A stretch of 64,000 nucleotides of DNA from Marine Group I thaumarchaeote (GTDB lineage Archaea; Thermoproteota; Nitrososphaeria; Nitrososphaerales; Nitrosopumilaceae): contig JACATA010000003.1 of the NCBI GenBank assembly GCA_013390375.1, positions 24,411 to 88,410 of the forward strand, given 5' to 3'. The number at the start of each line of letters is the position of its first letter. Positions within the stretch are counted from its first letter, which is position 1. The position numbers and the translations under genes are program-made. Below, one piece after another: positions 1 to 7,746 of this stretch. The notes under the pieces were generated by a model. That model was not told where the DNA came from. It saw nothing but the letters and a program-made list of their open reading frames with translations, and made no database searches.

Positions 1-2
1 TT

Positions 3-590
3 GTTGCCTTTCAGACAAGAAATCCACCGCATGTTGCTCATGAAATTCTCCAAAAGACAGCTATAACTACGCGGGACGGAGTTTTTGTTAATCCACTTAT
101 TGGAAAGAAAAAATCTGGCGACTTCAAAGACGAAGTGATTATAAAATCATATGAGGCTATGATTGAGAATTATTACCCTGAGAATAGGTGCAAGTTAGGA
201 ACTCTTCATACAGAAATGAGATTTGCAGGACCCAAAGAAGCAATTCATCATGCTATAATGAGGCAGAACTATGGCTGTACACATATCATCATTGGACGTG
301 ACCATGCAGGTGTTGGAAATTTTTACGACCCATTTGCAGCTCAAAAGATATTTGATGATTACCCTGATCTTGAGATTGCACCGATATTCTTTCCCGCATT
401 CTTTTACTGCAGGAAGTGTCTTACATTTACCAACCCCAAAGTATGTCCTCACGGTGAGGAGTCAAGAGAACAAGTTAGCGGCACTAAGCTACGTTCACTT
501 ATTCAAGAAGGAAAAGCGCCATCAGAATATAGCCTGCGACCAGAAGTTGCAAAAATCATTTTGAGCTATGACAAGCCGTTTGTAGACTAG
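3..590 (+). CDS. sat: Sulfate adenylyltransferase (ATP sulfurylase), C-terminal part
   Basis: The frame is open from base 3 to a TAG at 588-590, giving 195 codons, so the gene starts upstream of the window. ATP sulfurylase makes adenosine 5'-phosphosulfate from ATP and sulfate. The visible part opens with [11 protein letters not shown], the nucleotide-binding QTRNP and HxxH motifs of the family. It continues through [11 protein letters not shown], the second conserved active-site block, and a Cys/His-rich segment (CRKCLTF, then a CPHG) that resembles the metal site of single-domain archaeal and bacterial enzymes. No APS-kinase domain follows. The role is probably assimilatory, which is an inference. 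The next gene starts 31 bases downstream on the same strand and is unrelated. Confidence 0.93.
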   Translation, partial: VAFQTRNPPHVAHEILQKTAITTRDGVFVNPLIGKKKSGDFKDEVIIKSYEAMIENYYPENRCKLGTLHTEMRFAGPKEAIHHAIMRQNYGCTHIIIGRDHAGVGNFYDPFAAQKIFDDYPDLEIAPIFFPAFFYCRKCLTFTNPKVCPHGEESREQVSGTKLRSLIQEGKAPSEYSLRPEVAKIILSYDKPFVD

Positions 591-621
591 ATTTTTATCT
601 CCGCCAAAAATTTCCTAAAAT

Positions 622-1308
622 ATGAAATACTTGCTTGTTATTTTTCTAGCCTTAACAACAACTTCTGTATTTGCTCAAGAACCTAAGATTGGAGATTACC
701 TTGATCAGATCAACCCATCGTTAATCATCCAACAAACAGAAATTCCCTATTTTGAATTCAACAAAGTCATGAGTGATGCGGTAATAGTGGAGTTTGAAAA
801 TATACATGCAAGTAGCTGGCAGATAGAGTTTCATAATGATTTGTTATATGGAAACCCAGATGGAGATGCGGCAATACGCATTTATGATTCAGAGATCGCC
901 AACAAATTTTTTGAGATTGGAATGGGAAGCCATCCGAGATACTCATACTGGATAGCTGCAGAAGTTCCAGAAACAGGATATGTTCTTCTTTATTCAGCTT
1001 ACGAAAATGGCTGGGCTCCAGGAAAACCTACAAAGATTACATATTCTGAACAAGGCGGGCTAACTGTTGATAACGGCTTGCGAACAGTACTATCAAATCT
1101 TGACATCTCACCGTTTGCAATAAAATCATATTCTGTTCACGGAATGAAGGGTTCTACTGATCCGCCAGCAGTAACAGATGGTGTCTTCACTGTAAAAATC
1201 ATATCAGCCGACTATGGCGAAAACCCACTTTCAATATTTCCGTTTGTTGTGACAGGCATTATTGGAGCCGGAGTTATTGCATTGATTATTTCTAAGAAGC
1301 GTTCTTAG
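622..1308 (+). CDS. Secreted or membrane-anchored protein of unknown function
   Basis: This is a 228-residue protein I do not recognise. The first 18 residues form a signal peptide (MKYLLVIFLALTTTSVFA, then QEP), which predicts an extracellular body. That body is rich in beta-prone aromatic sequence with no Cys pairs. Near residues 203-223 there is one hydrophobic segment (FPFVVTGIIGAGVIALII) followed by KKRS, a classic C-terminal membrane anchor with a short basic cytoplasmic tail. This type I architecture is common in archaeal cell-surface proteins. The last 17 bases overlap the 3' end of the convergent endonuclease III gene. No function is proposed. Confidence 0.75.
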   Translation: MKYLLVIFLALTTTSVFAQEPKIGDYLDQINPSLIIQQTEIPYFEFNKVMSDAVIVEFENIHASSWQIEFHNDLLYGNPDGDAAIRIYDSEIANKFFEIGMGSHPRYSYWIAAEVPETGYVLLYSAYENGWAPGKPTKITYSEQGGLTVDNGLRTVLSNLDISPFAIKSYSVHGMKGSTDPPAVTDGVFTVKIISADYGENPLSIFPFVVTGIIGAGVIALIISKKRS

Positions 1309-1945
1309 TTTTAAAATAATTACAACTGTTTCTAATTTTACATACGCTACACATTGGTGAAATTGGCTTGCAGATGTTCTGACCATACATAACAAAAGTA
1401 TTGTTTATGGGCAGCCAATATTTTTTTGGAACCTTTTTTCTTAATTCCATCTCTGTCTCCTCAGGTGTTTTTGTGTCTACCAAACCAAGCCTGTTGGAGA
1501 TTCGATGAACGTGAGTGTCAACTGGTATTGCCGGTTTCTCAAACGCATATACAAGAACACAGTTTGCGGTCTTTCTGCCAACTCCGGGAATCTCAACTAA
1601 CTTGTCTATGTCTGCAGGAACCTTTCCATGATACTTGGTGAGAATGATATTTGCAACCTCGATTATACGTCTTGATTTTACATGGTAGAATCCAACCGAC
1701 TTTATTATCTTCTCAACATCTTTTGCCTTGGCATTTGCCAGTTTCTGTGGGGTGTTATACACCTTGAAGAGGCCTTTTACCGCCTTGGTAGTATTCTCAT
1801 CCCTTGTTCTTGCGGAAAGCACTGTTCCAATCAGTATTTTGAAAGGACTGGCAGTTTCAGCTTGGTGTAACCCTTCTAATGCTGTATATCTGGGTGGCTT
1901 GACAGCCATCATCGTCTTTTGCATGCCATCAAGAATCCTCTTCAT
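1292..1945 (-). CDS. nth: Endonuclease III (base-excision DNA glycosylase/AP lyase)
   Basis: A 217-residue protein of normal length for the family. The helix-hairpin-helix reads VEIPGVGRKTANCVL and contains the catalytic lysine (GRKTA), and the catalytic aspartate lies in PVDTHVHR. The C terminus carries a C-x6-C-x2-C-x5-C cluster (CKPISPMC, then SVC and KIRNSC) that holds a 4Fe-4S cluster. The enzyme removes oxidised pyrimidines and cuts at AP sites. It is divergent from the zinc-ribbon gene that follows, with about 64 bases between their starts. A second repair enzyme, endonuclease IV, lies about 11 kb away in this window. Confidence 0.95.
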   Translation of the reverse strand: MKRILDGMQKTMMAVKPPRYTALEGLHQAETASPFKILIGTVLSARTRDENTTKAVKGLFKVYNTPQKLANAKAKDVEKIIKSVGFYHVKSRRIIEVANIILTKYHGKVPADIDKLVEIPGVGRKTANCVLVYAFEKPAIPVDTHVHRISNRLGLVDTKTPEETEMELRKKVPKKYWLPINNTFVMYGQNICKPISPMCSVCKIRNSCNYFKTKNAS

Positions 1946-2009
1946 TTACATAGAATTTCGTATGATTTTTTGTTATAAGTTTAATTTTCAGCTAATAAAA
2001 CGAAAACCA

Positions 2010-2969
2010 TTGCTATCTAAGATTGAACAAGTAGAGATGCTAATTGCACTTGGCAAGGGAGACAAATATCGGCTGATGAACATAAGACAAAGTCTTGAGA
2101 GCGGCAAGGAACTTTTCATATCTGACAAGGACTTTCTGCAAGATTTGATCAAGACTCACCTGGGAGACAAAATCTATCAAGCAAGAGTCGTGTCTATATC
2201 AGAGAAACCTAATCTGTTTTGTGAAGAATGTGGCTCGGAAATTTCTGCTGATGAAAAGTTTTGTACCAACTGTGGAACGGAAAAGCTGGAACCTGAAACA
2301 AAGCAAGAGGCTGGATCAGGAGAGCAACAGGCATCTGGTGGCTTTGCCTTTACTGCTGATGGTGATGTAGGTGAAAGCTCAACCAGGGAAACTGCGCGGG
2401 AAGGTCTTACCAAAAAAATTTCAGAATTGGAAACAAAACTTGATGAGCAAACAAAGGCAACTAGGGAAACTGCACGGATAGAGCTAAAACTAGAGCCTAA
2501 GAAGAAATCGAGACAGCAGGAACTGGAAGAATATGAAAAAAAGTATCTGAATGAATCAGCAACTAAAGTTACTTGGAAAGCCTACGACGTTAAGGCAAAA
2601 AGGAAGGTAGAGATTCAAAACCCGAAGGCTGTAAAGATGAAAAACGGCAAGTGGGCTGTCAAGGGCACATCCCCAATCACGGGCATCAAGGTTTTCAGGA
2701 TTGTTGGAAACGAAAAGCCAGCCGTCTCAGCTGAAAAAACTGCAGACAGTCCGAAAGTGAAGAAGGAGCAGACCGCCCCAGCAGAAAAACCCAAAGGCAG
2801 TCAGAAAACAGAGCCAGAAGTATTTTCACGATATTACAGGTCTCCCGAAGACGAGAGTCCGAAAGTAAAGAAATCTAAATCAAAAAAACCTAATCCATTT
2901 TGTGAAGAATGCGGATCCAAGATTCCCGCAAAGGATATGTTTTGTACTAACTGTGGGGCGAAGCGATAG
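2010..2969 (+). CDS. Zinc-ribbon protein with a degenerate DUF5679-like domain
   Basis: I chose the TTG at 2010 (LLSKIEQVEMLI), because extending further upstream would run antisense through nth; the ATG at 2037 is the alternative. The 319-residue protein has an N-terminal helical segment, a zinc ribbon near residues 71-90 (CEEC, then CTNC), and a low-complexity linker holding two TRETAR copies and the SELETKLDEQTKA segment. A middle domain near residues 188-235 resembles DUF5679 but has D, A, S and T where the zinc cysteines should be. A charged linker leads to a second ribbon at the C terminus (CEEC, then CTNC). It contains ELEEYEKKY, also found in the next gene. The function is unknown; the ribbons suggest nucleic-acid or protein binding. 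Confidence 0.78.
   Translation: MLSKIEQVEMLIALGKGDKYRLMNIRQSLESGKELFISDKDFLQDLIKTHLGDKIYQARVVSISEKPNLFCEECGSEISADEKFCTNCGTEKLEPETKQEAGSGEQQASGGFAFTADGDVGESSTRETAREGLTKKISELETKLDEQTKATRETARIELKLEPKKKSRQQELEEYEKKYLNESATKVTWKAYDVKAKRKVEIQNPKAVKMKNGKWAVKGTSPITGIKVFRIVGNEKPAVSAEKTADSPKVKKEQTAPAEKPKGSQKTEPEVFSRYYRSPEDESPKVKKSKSKKPNPFCEECGSKIPAKDMFCTNCGAKR
2407..2460 (+). repeat. 54-bp block, copy 1 (in the zinc-ribbon gene)
   Basis: This stretch matches the reverse complement of 6047-6100 at 53 of 54 bases by direct reading. Both copies are translated in the same relative frame and give TKKISELETKLDEQTKA here and TKKISELETRLDEQTKA in the NEMF gene. The flanking sequences are unrelated. Confidence 0.9.
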
Positions 2970-2987
2970 CTAAAGTATGTGACAAGT

Positions 2988-3449
2988 ATGCAAAAAACAA
3001 TGATTCTCCCCGCTTGTTTAGGAATTCTCCTAGTTGGAATTGTAATGATTCCAGGTGTGTTTGCAGCTGGAGGATGTGGCGAAGGAACAGTTCTAGTAGA
3101 CGGAGTATGTCAGCTTGCGCCTGTAGAATCTAGTGGATGTGGCGAAGGAACAGTGTTAGTTAATGGTGTTTGTCAGCTTTCAGGCTCATCCGGAACTTCA
3201 ATTCCACCGCTCTATATTGCAGGTGGAGCTGCTGCAATAGGCGCCGCAATTATTGGAATTGTCTTTGCTGTAAAGAGAGGATCAGGAACGCCAAAACCTG
3301 CCAGAGAAGAGCTTGAAGAATATGAGAGCAAGTACGTAGCAAGAAAGCCAGCAGAGAAAAAAGAAACATCTTCGTCTTGTAACAATTGTGGAACCAGACT
3401 AAAGCCAACTGCAAAGTTTTGTGGCAAGTGTGGCACCCCACGTTCGTAA
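2988..3449 (+). CDS. Membrane protein with duplicated extracellular Cys motif and cytoplasmic zinc ribbon
   Basis: I start at the ATG at 2988 (MQKTMILPACLG); a GTG at 2979 is also possible. The 153-residue protein has a signal peptide ending near VFAAGG. Two near-identical 16-residue units follow, GCGEGTVLVDGVCQL and GCGEGTVLVNGVCQL, and each could form one disulfide. After a linker comes a transmembrane helix (PPLYIAGGAAAIGAAIIGIV) and a basic stop. The cytoplasmic tail has ELEEYESKY and a C-terminal zinc ribbon (CNNC, then CGKC). It sits 18 bases after the soluble double-ribbon gene, which shares the ELEEYExKY and ribbon modules, so the two are likely an operon with related jobs. The function is unknown. 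Confidence 0.78.
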   Translation: MQKTMILPACLGILLVGIVMIPGVFAAGGCGEGTVLVDGVCQLAPVESSGCGEGTVLVNGVCQLSGSSGTSIPPLYIAGGAAAIGAAIIGIVFAVKRGSGTPKPAREELEEYESKYVARKPAEKKETSSSCNNCGTRLKPTAKFCGKCGTPRS

Positions 3450-3482
3450 TCACTATTATAGAGAAAAGCTAAATCACAATTA

Positions 3483-4637
3483 TTGGAATTAACAGAGGAC
3501 GAAGAGAAATCTCTAAACGGAGAACATGGTGAAGCGCTGCAAATAGCATACAGGATTTTGTCAGCTACCGGTGAGGCAACCGACGCTGAAAAACTTGTGC
3601 CGATTCATTGGGCGCATGTCTCCGGCGTAAACTATAACACGATTGGCGATGCAGGCGAGGAGTTTCTGGCAACTCTAAGCAAGAGTGCAAAGTTCAAGGT
3701 AAGGACTACGGTAAACCCGATGGGCTATGACAAGGACAGCGTAGAAAAGTTTGGTCTTGATGAAAATTTTATACAAAAGCAGGAAAGCATTAAAAAATCA
3801 TACAAAAAGATGGGAGTCACTCCATCGTTCTCCTGCATTCCTTATGAGGTCTATGATATGCCACAGGAAGGCACACAAGTAGCCTTTGCGGAAACCAACG
3901 CGGCAATATATGCAAACTCGATTGGAAAGCTAAAGACAAACAAGGAAAGTGCGTTTTCTGCTCTGGCAAGCGCAATTACTGGCAAAAGCCCATACTCTGA
4001 TCTCCGAAAGGACGATTCCCCAACCATGTCAATCGCCATGAAGGTTTCCGAGCCAAACGAGCTGACATTTGGACTGTTGGGATATTTTGCTGGAAAGGTG
4101 GCGGACAAGTCTGTTGCAATTTCTGGCGTAAAGAATTTGGATAAAAGATGTAGCAAGTCATTGTGTGCCAGCATGGGAACGTCTGGAACCTGTGGCAAGT
4201 TTGTTTTGGATGACAATTCAGACGTATCCGAAAAGGTAGATTTTGACGAAAAGGAGATGCAGAAAGTTTACGACGAGCTAAACACCGCAGAGTCGGGCGA
4301 CCTGATTACGCTTGGCAGCCCACAGCTTGGACTGGAGGAGATGAATGACCTGGCTTCAATGCTAAAGGGAAGGGCATTCAAGAAAAGATGTCTGATATTC
4401 TGCCCAAGGGCTATCCAGGAACAGGCAAGGCACCTGGGATATGCGGGCCAACTTGAAAGTGCTGGGTGTGAGTTGATGTCAGATTGTTGCACATGCCTTA
4501 CCCCACTGGTTACCAAAAAGGATGTAGACAGTGTTACCACAAACAGCATCAAGGGTGCATACTATCTGAAAAACTCAAACGGCTTGGATGTAAACCTAAA
4601 ACCACTGTCAGAAATAGTGAGGGATGAGACAAGTTGA
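3483..4637 (+). CDS. Aconitase X catalytic subunit (probable phosphomevalonate dehydratase, large)
   Basis: A 384-residue protein of the DUF521/AcnX catalytic family with a TTG start. Family features seen include GEHGEALQIAYRIL at the N terminus, IHWAHVSGVNYNTIGDAG, and several cysteines positioned for an Fe-S cluster, such as those in GTSGTCGKF and SDCCTCL. In archaea the two-subunit aconitase-X enzyme dehydrates (R)-5-phosphomevalonate to trans-anhydromevalonate 5-phosphate in the modified mevalonate pathway, which supplies isoprenoids for membrane lipids. The swivel subunit follows with a 4-base overlap, as expected for this heterodimer. The substrate assignment is inferred from archaeal precedent. 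Confidence 0.9.
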   Translation: MELTEDEEKSLNGEHGEALQIAYRILSATGEATDAEKLVPIHWAHVSGVNYNTIGDAGEEFLATLSKSAKFKVRTTVNPMGYDKDSVEKFGLDENFIQKQESIKKSYKKMGVTPSFSCIPYEVYDMPQEGTQVAFAETNAAIYANSIGKLKTNKESAFSALASAITGKSPYSDLRKDDSPTMSIAMKVSEPNELTFGLLGYFAGKVADKSVAISGVKNLDKRCSKSLCASMGTSGTCGKFVLDDNSDVSEKVDFDEKEMQKVYDELNTAESGDLITLGSPQLGLEEMNDLASMLKGRAFKKRCLIFCPRAIQEQARHLGYAGQLESAGCELMSDCCTCLTPLVTKKDVDSVTTNSIKGAYYLKNSNGLDVNLKPLSEIVRDETS

Positions 4638-4996
4638 CTCTGAAAACTATTGTAAGAGGAAAGGTTACTGGAAAGGTTGTCAAGTCCAACCAGCCAATTA
4701 ACTTTCTGGGTTCTGTTGACAAAAAAACGGGAGCAATTACTGACCAAAAACATGATCTGTTTGGGAAAAAGATTGCAGGTTCGATTCTAGTTTTTCCAAA
4801 TGGAATAGGCAGTAGTGTTGGTGCATACACCATCTATTCGCTAAAATCAAACAATTCTGCTCCTGCTGCAATGGCTTGCCAAAAAGTGGATCTTACTGTT
4901 GCATCTGGCTGTGCACTCGCAAACATTCCTTTGTTTATTTTGTCACCTGATGAATATGCCAGTATGAAAGACGGAGATGATGTATCGCTTGGTTAA
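4634..4996 (+). CDS. Aconitase X swivel subunit (probable phosphomevalonate dehydratase, small)
   Basis: A 120-residue DUF126-family protein. It starts with a TTG that overlaps the TGA of the large subunit by four bases (TTGA), so translation is probably coupled. Typical features are VRGKVTGKVVKS at the start, the GKKIAGSILVFPNGIGSS loop near the middle, and YSLKSNNSAPAAM. The swivel domain closes over the Fe-S catalytic subunit. Length and partner agree with the archaeal AcnX heterodimer. The coding region may overlap a tiny basic ORF at its 3' end (4977-5066). Confidence 0.9.
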   Translation: MTLKTIVRGKVTGKVVKSNQPINFLGSVDKKTGAITDQKHDLFGKKIAGSILVFPNGIGSSVGAYTIYSLKSNNSAPAAMACQKVDLTVASGCALANIPLFILSPDEYASMKDGDDVSLG

Positions 4997-5066
4997 GAGC
5001 GTCAGGAAGAAAAAAAGATACAAGGATCCTTACAAGAAAAGATACCGAGAAAATTTAGGTTCCTGA
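4977..5066 (+). CDS. Possible 29-residue Lys/Arg/Tyr-rich micropeptide
   Basis: From a double ATG at 4977 the frame reads MMYRLVKSVRKKKRYKD and continues in the same basic style (KKRYREN) to a TGA at 5064-5066. It overlaps the last 20 bases of the swivel subunit in another frame and the last 12 bases of the convergent NEMF gene. The composition is strongly basic with repeated K/R-Y pairs, like small RNA-binding tails. There is no independent support such as a promoter, so it may be chance. Confidence 0.2.
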   Translation: MMYRLVKSVRKKKRYKDPYKKRYRENLGS

Positions 5067-6953
5067 TCCAGATTCTATTATTTTACATGCACCCGCAGGC
5101 AAGACTCGCACATAATCATCAATACTAAATGGCTTTGCAATCTCCTCATTGCTTGACAAAAATTCATAACGAATTCTTTTTGCAACATCAGCCATATCCT
5201 GTCCTGTGGGTTCTATCATTGCATAGCAAACTGCTGTATCTTTCAGGCTTGGCGGACCGCAGGTAAGCAAATAGCTTTCCTCATGTTTGATTATGGCAAC
5301 ACACATCTTCAAGGTTGATATTTTTACAAAGTTGCGCTGTCCCTCTATCATAAAAGATCCCTTGGCCATAGATTGTCCGCTGGGAGCGCCTTTTTTGACT
5401 TGGTCTGGGTTAACCCAGTAAGCGCTTGAACCATAGAATGCTTCCTTCCATACTTTGCTAAAGCAGACTGTGGCATGGGCAACTTGAGTAAGGCTTGCGG
5501 GCGTAGATGTGGCATTATCCTTTAGTAAGAAAAATGGCGAGCCAGATATTTCAGCATGGAAAACCTTGTCGTTTTTATCAAGGTGCTTCCGGATAATGGC
5601 AGAGTTTGATGAAGAGTCACGTCCTCCCACCGCCAAGACGCCATCTGTTGTGTAAAACCATCTATACCGTTCAAACCAGTTTTTCTTTCTAACCTGTGTA
5701 AAGCTAACTGACTTTGCACTCTCACCTTTCTCAATCACTTTTTCAAGCTCGTTTTCAGTTTTTATCAGTAATTTTTCAATGGAGCCTATGGCAGCTTTTT
5801 GCTTTTTTGATTCGTTGAATAATGTGGAAGCGGTTGTGGGAAGAGACGAGTTCAAATCTATTTTGATTTTTTCATCCTCAACTTTGAGATATGTTATTCC
5901 TTTTTCTTTTACAATCTCCGAGTTGTTCTTTTTCAGCAGGGCAGTAATTTTGGAATCATCCATTGATGAAATTCCCTGAGAAAGTCCTTCAAAAAGTGAG
6001 TTTGCTACTGCAGCAATTTTTTCCGATTTTTCGGTTACTACCTTAATTGCCTTTGTTTGCTCATCAAGTCTTGTTTCCAATTCTGAAATTTTTTTGGTAA
6101 ACGAGGAGCTCTGAATTGTTTTTCCTTTGGTAAGAATGCTTTCAGTGAAAACTGTATCAAGGCCATCCATAAAGCTGGCAATTTTTTCATGGTTTTCTCC
6201 CTCTAAGGAAATTGGATTAACATACGTCTCATCATTTCGAACAATTTCAGGATCATGTTGGCCATTTACAACATTGTTAACAATTTGTGTGGCGGAGTCA
6301 AATAATCGCTTTACCTCCTCATTCGACGTTTCTTCTCCTTTCTTTTTTGATTCTACTTTTGCCAATCTTGTTATCTCTTCGATATACTTTCTGGGTAATC
6401 CCAATGTTTTTCCTATCCATTTTGCCACGGGGGTGGAAACGGAATGAATAGCCTCAAAATCTTTCTCGGTCATATTCAAAATATCCAAGTTGTCTAGTGG
6501 AGGTTGAACATATTGTGAGCCTACACGTAGTTGTCTGTGTCTGACGTTAATGGAATGTGACAACGCTAGGATTTTCATTTCATTGTTACAAATGATGATG
6601 TTTCCATCACTAAACAACTCTACAACAATGACAAATTCCTTTTCAAAATAAGAAAGCGTCAAGTATACAATTCTTTCAGTGCCTATCTGCTTTACCTCCT
6701 TGAGTTTGAATCTGAGTAGGTTACTTCTAAGGTGCTTTAACAACTTGTTTGGCTCAATCTGTTCTATCTTCACATTTGTTATCCAAATTCCAAAAGTGGA
6801 CAACATAAGTAAAATGTCAGGTTTTTCTGGGTGATGAAATTTGAAAAGTAGGCCGTCTTTTGTAATCCCATAGATGTTACTAAGATAGTAACCATCAATT
6901 CTTTTGTTGATGTCATTAACAAGATATCTTAATTCAATTCCAGCTAGTGTCAT
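5055..6953 (-). CDS. NEMF/Rqc2/RqcH family ribosome quality-control protein
   Basis: I start at the ATG at 6953 (MTLAGIELRYLVND), which matches the family start; a GTG at 6974 would add seven residues. The 632-residue protein has the NFACT-N domain at about 1-170, with IGTERIVYLTLS at the place where bacterial and eukaryotic homologues carry an Asp-Arg pair (here Glu-Arg). Next come a helix-hairpin-helix region, a long charged coiled coil (about 280-420), and the NFACT-R domain beginning near KKNWFERYRWFY and GGRDSSSNSAIIRKHL. Family members bind the 60S/50S-tRNA complex on stalled ribosomes and can add C-terminal tails to the nascent chain. The coiled coil holds the second copy of a 54-bp block shared with an upstream gene. 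Pelota is also in this window. Confidence 0.9.
   Translation of the reverse strand: MTLAGIELRYLVNDINKRIDGYYLSNIYGITKDGLLFKFHHPEKPDILLMLSTFGIWITNVKIEQIEPNKLLKHLRSNLLRFKLKEVKQIGTERIVYLTLSYFEKEFVIVVELFSDGNIIICNNEMKILALSHSINVRHRQLRVGSQYVQPPLDNLDILNMTEKDFEAIHSVSTPVAKWIGKTLGLPRKYIEEITRLAKVESKKKGEETSNEEVKRLFDSATQIVNNVVNGQHDPEIVRNDETYVNPISLEGENHEKIASFMDGLDTVFTESILTKGKTIQSSSFTKKISELETRLDEQTKAIKVVTEKSEKIAAVANSLFEGLSQGISSMDDSKITALLKKNNSEIVKEKGITYLKVEDEKIKIDLNSSLPTTASTLFNESKKQKAAIGSIEKLLIKTENELEKVIEKGESAKSVSFTQVRKKNWFERYRWFYTTDGVLAVGGRDSSSNSAIIRKHLDKNDKVFHAEISGSPFFLLKDNATSTPASLTQVAHATVCFSKVWKEAFYGSSAYWVNPDQVKKGAPSGQSMAKGSFMIEGQRNFVKISTLKMCVAIIKHEESYLLTCGPPSLKDTAVCYAMIEPTGQDMADVAKRIRYEFLSSNEEIAKPFSIDDYVRVLPAGACKIIESGSGT
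6047..6100 (-). repeat. 54-bp block, copy 2 (in the NEMF coiled coil)
   Basis: The reverse complement of this stretch equals 2407-2460 except for one base (AGA versus AAA, giving Arg instead of Lys). It lies in the coiled-coil part of the NEMF homologue, where an alpha-helical heptad-like peptide is structurally acceptable. It is in inverted orientation to copy 1, about 3.6 kb away. Confidence 0.9.
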
Positions 6954-7054
6954 AATATGAGTAAAAAGAGCCACCGATTATACTCTTATCGATTATTTGT
7001 ATACACAGACAAAGGTATTAAAAATGGCACTGCGGAATCAATCTAGAAATTTAA

Positions 7055-7732
7055 TTGGTTGGACACGGTAAAAAAAGAATAAGGTTTGGATCAAAGGGTA
7101 AAAAAATTGAGGATTTTGTAGACCCTGACAAAGACCCTCGTAGCTATCTCAAGCGATATCTTTTAGAAGAAAAATACAAGGATTGGTTTGACCGAAATTA
7201 TCCTGATCAAACAATTTACGAGGCAGTTGGACTAAATGAATGGGATTATAATGAAATGAAAAAGAAACTTTCTCCTGATCAAACTGTAGAAGAGAAATCA
7301 AAAACTGAACCGGAACCGGAACTTGAATCGGAATCAAAGATAGAAACAAAATCCACTGACACATCAAAGATACCACCAACTCAACCAGCAGTCTCTGAGG
7401 AACAACAAAACATCACCAAAAAACGTACTAACATGCTTTTCTGGCTGCGCATTGGCTTTGCACTTATTGGAGGAGCGAGTGCAACATTTCTCTTTGAGGG
7501 AATAGAAGACACCGAAGAGCACAGATGGTCATCAATTATTTTTATGATTGTTCTTTTCATTATCACTTGCTTCATAGCAAAGGGAATGAAGATAAACTTC
7601 CCAAAGTCGGATAGAAAGAAACTTGTAACAACAGGAATTGGCAGTTTTATATTCTTGTACTTGTTTGCATGGATCATGACCTATACGCTTTTGAATCTTC
7701 CAAGAGATGACCTTTCACTGCCATTTACTTAG
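7055..7732 (+). CDS. Membrane protein of unknown function with three C-terminal helices
   Basis: A 225-residue protein with a TTG start (MVGHGKKRIRFGSKGKK). The first 80 residues are soluble, basic and aromatic (DPRSYLKRYLLEEKYKDWF, then NEWDYNEMKKKL). A Glu-rich, Pro-containing linker follows (about 85-125). Three transmembrane helices come next: LFWLRIGFALIGGASATFLF, SSIIFMIVLFIITCFIA, and GIGSFIFLYLFAWIMTYTLL. I recognise no known domain. It is divergent from the NEMF gene across an AT-rich gap, and cbiT starts 14 bases downstream, so it may share a transcript with the cobalamin genes. Confidence 0.72.
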   Translation: MVGHGKKRIRFGSKGKKIEDFVDPDKDPRSYLKRYLLEEKYKDWFDRNYPDQTIYEAVGLNEWDYNEMKKKLSPDQTVEEKSKTEPEPELESESKIETKSTDTSKIPPTQPAVSEEQQNITKKRTNMLFWLRIGFALIGGASATFLFEGIEDTEEHRWSSIIFMIVLFIITCFIAKGMKINFPKSDRKKLVTTGIGSFIFLYLFAWIMTYTLLNLPRDDLSLPFT

Positions 7733-7746
7733 ACTGGTTGTATCAT

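Noticed and set aside
1728..2009. Upstream extension of the zinc-ribbon gene by 94 codons
   Set aside because: It runs antisense through the 5' half of endonuclease III and has no domain-like sequence; the conserved part starts near 2010.
3851..4216. 121-codon open frame antisense to the aconitase-X large subunit
   Set aside because: The plus-strand protein is well supported and the antisense frame lacks a plausible start context.
4634..4637. Frameshift between two halves of one aconitase-X gene
   Set aside because: The large and swivel domains are normally separate subunits in archaea, and the 4-base overlap is a usual coupling signal.
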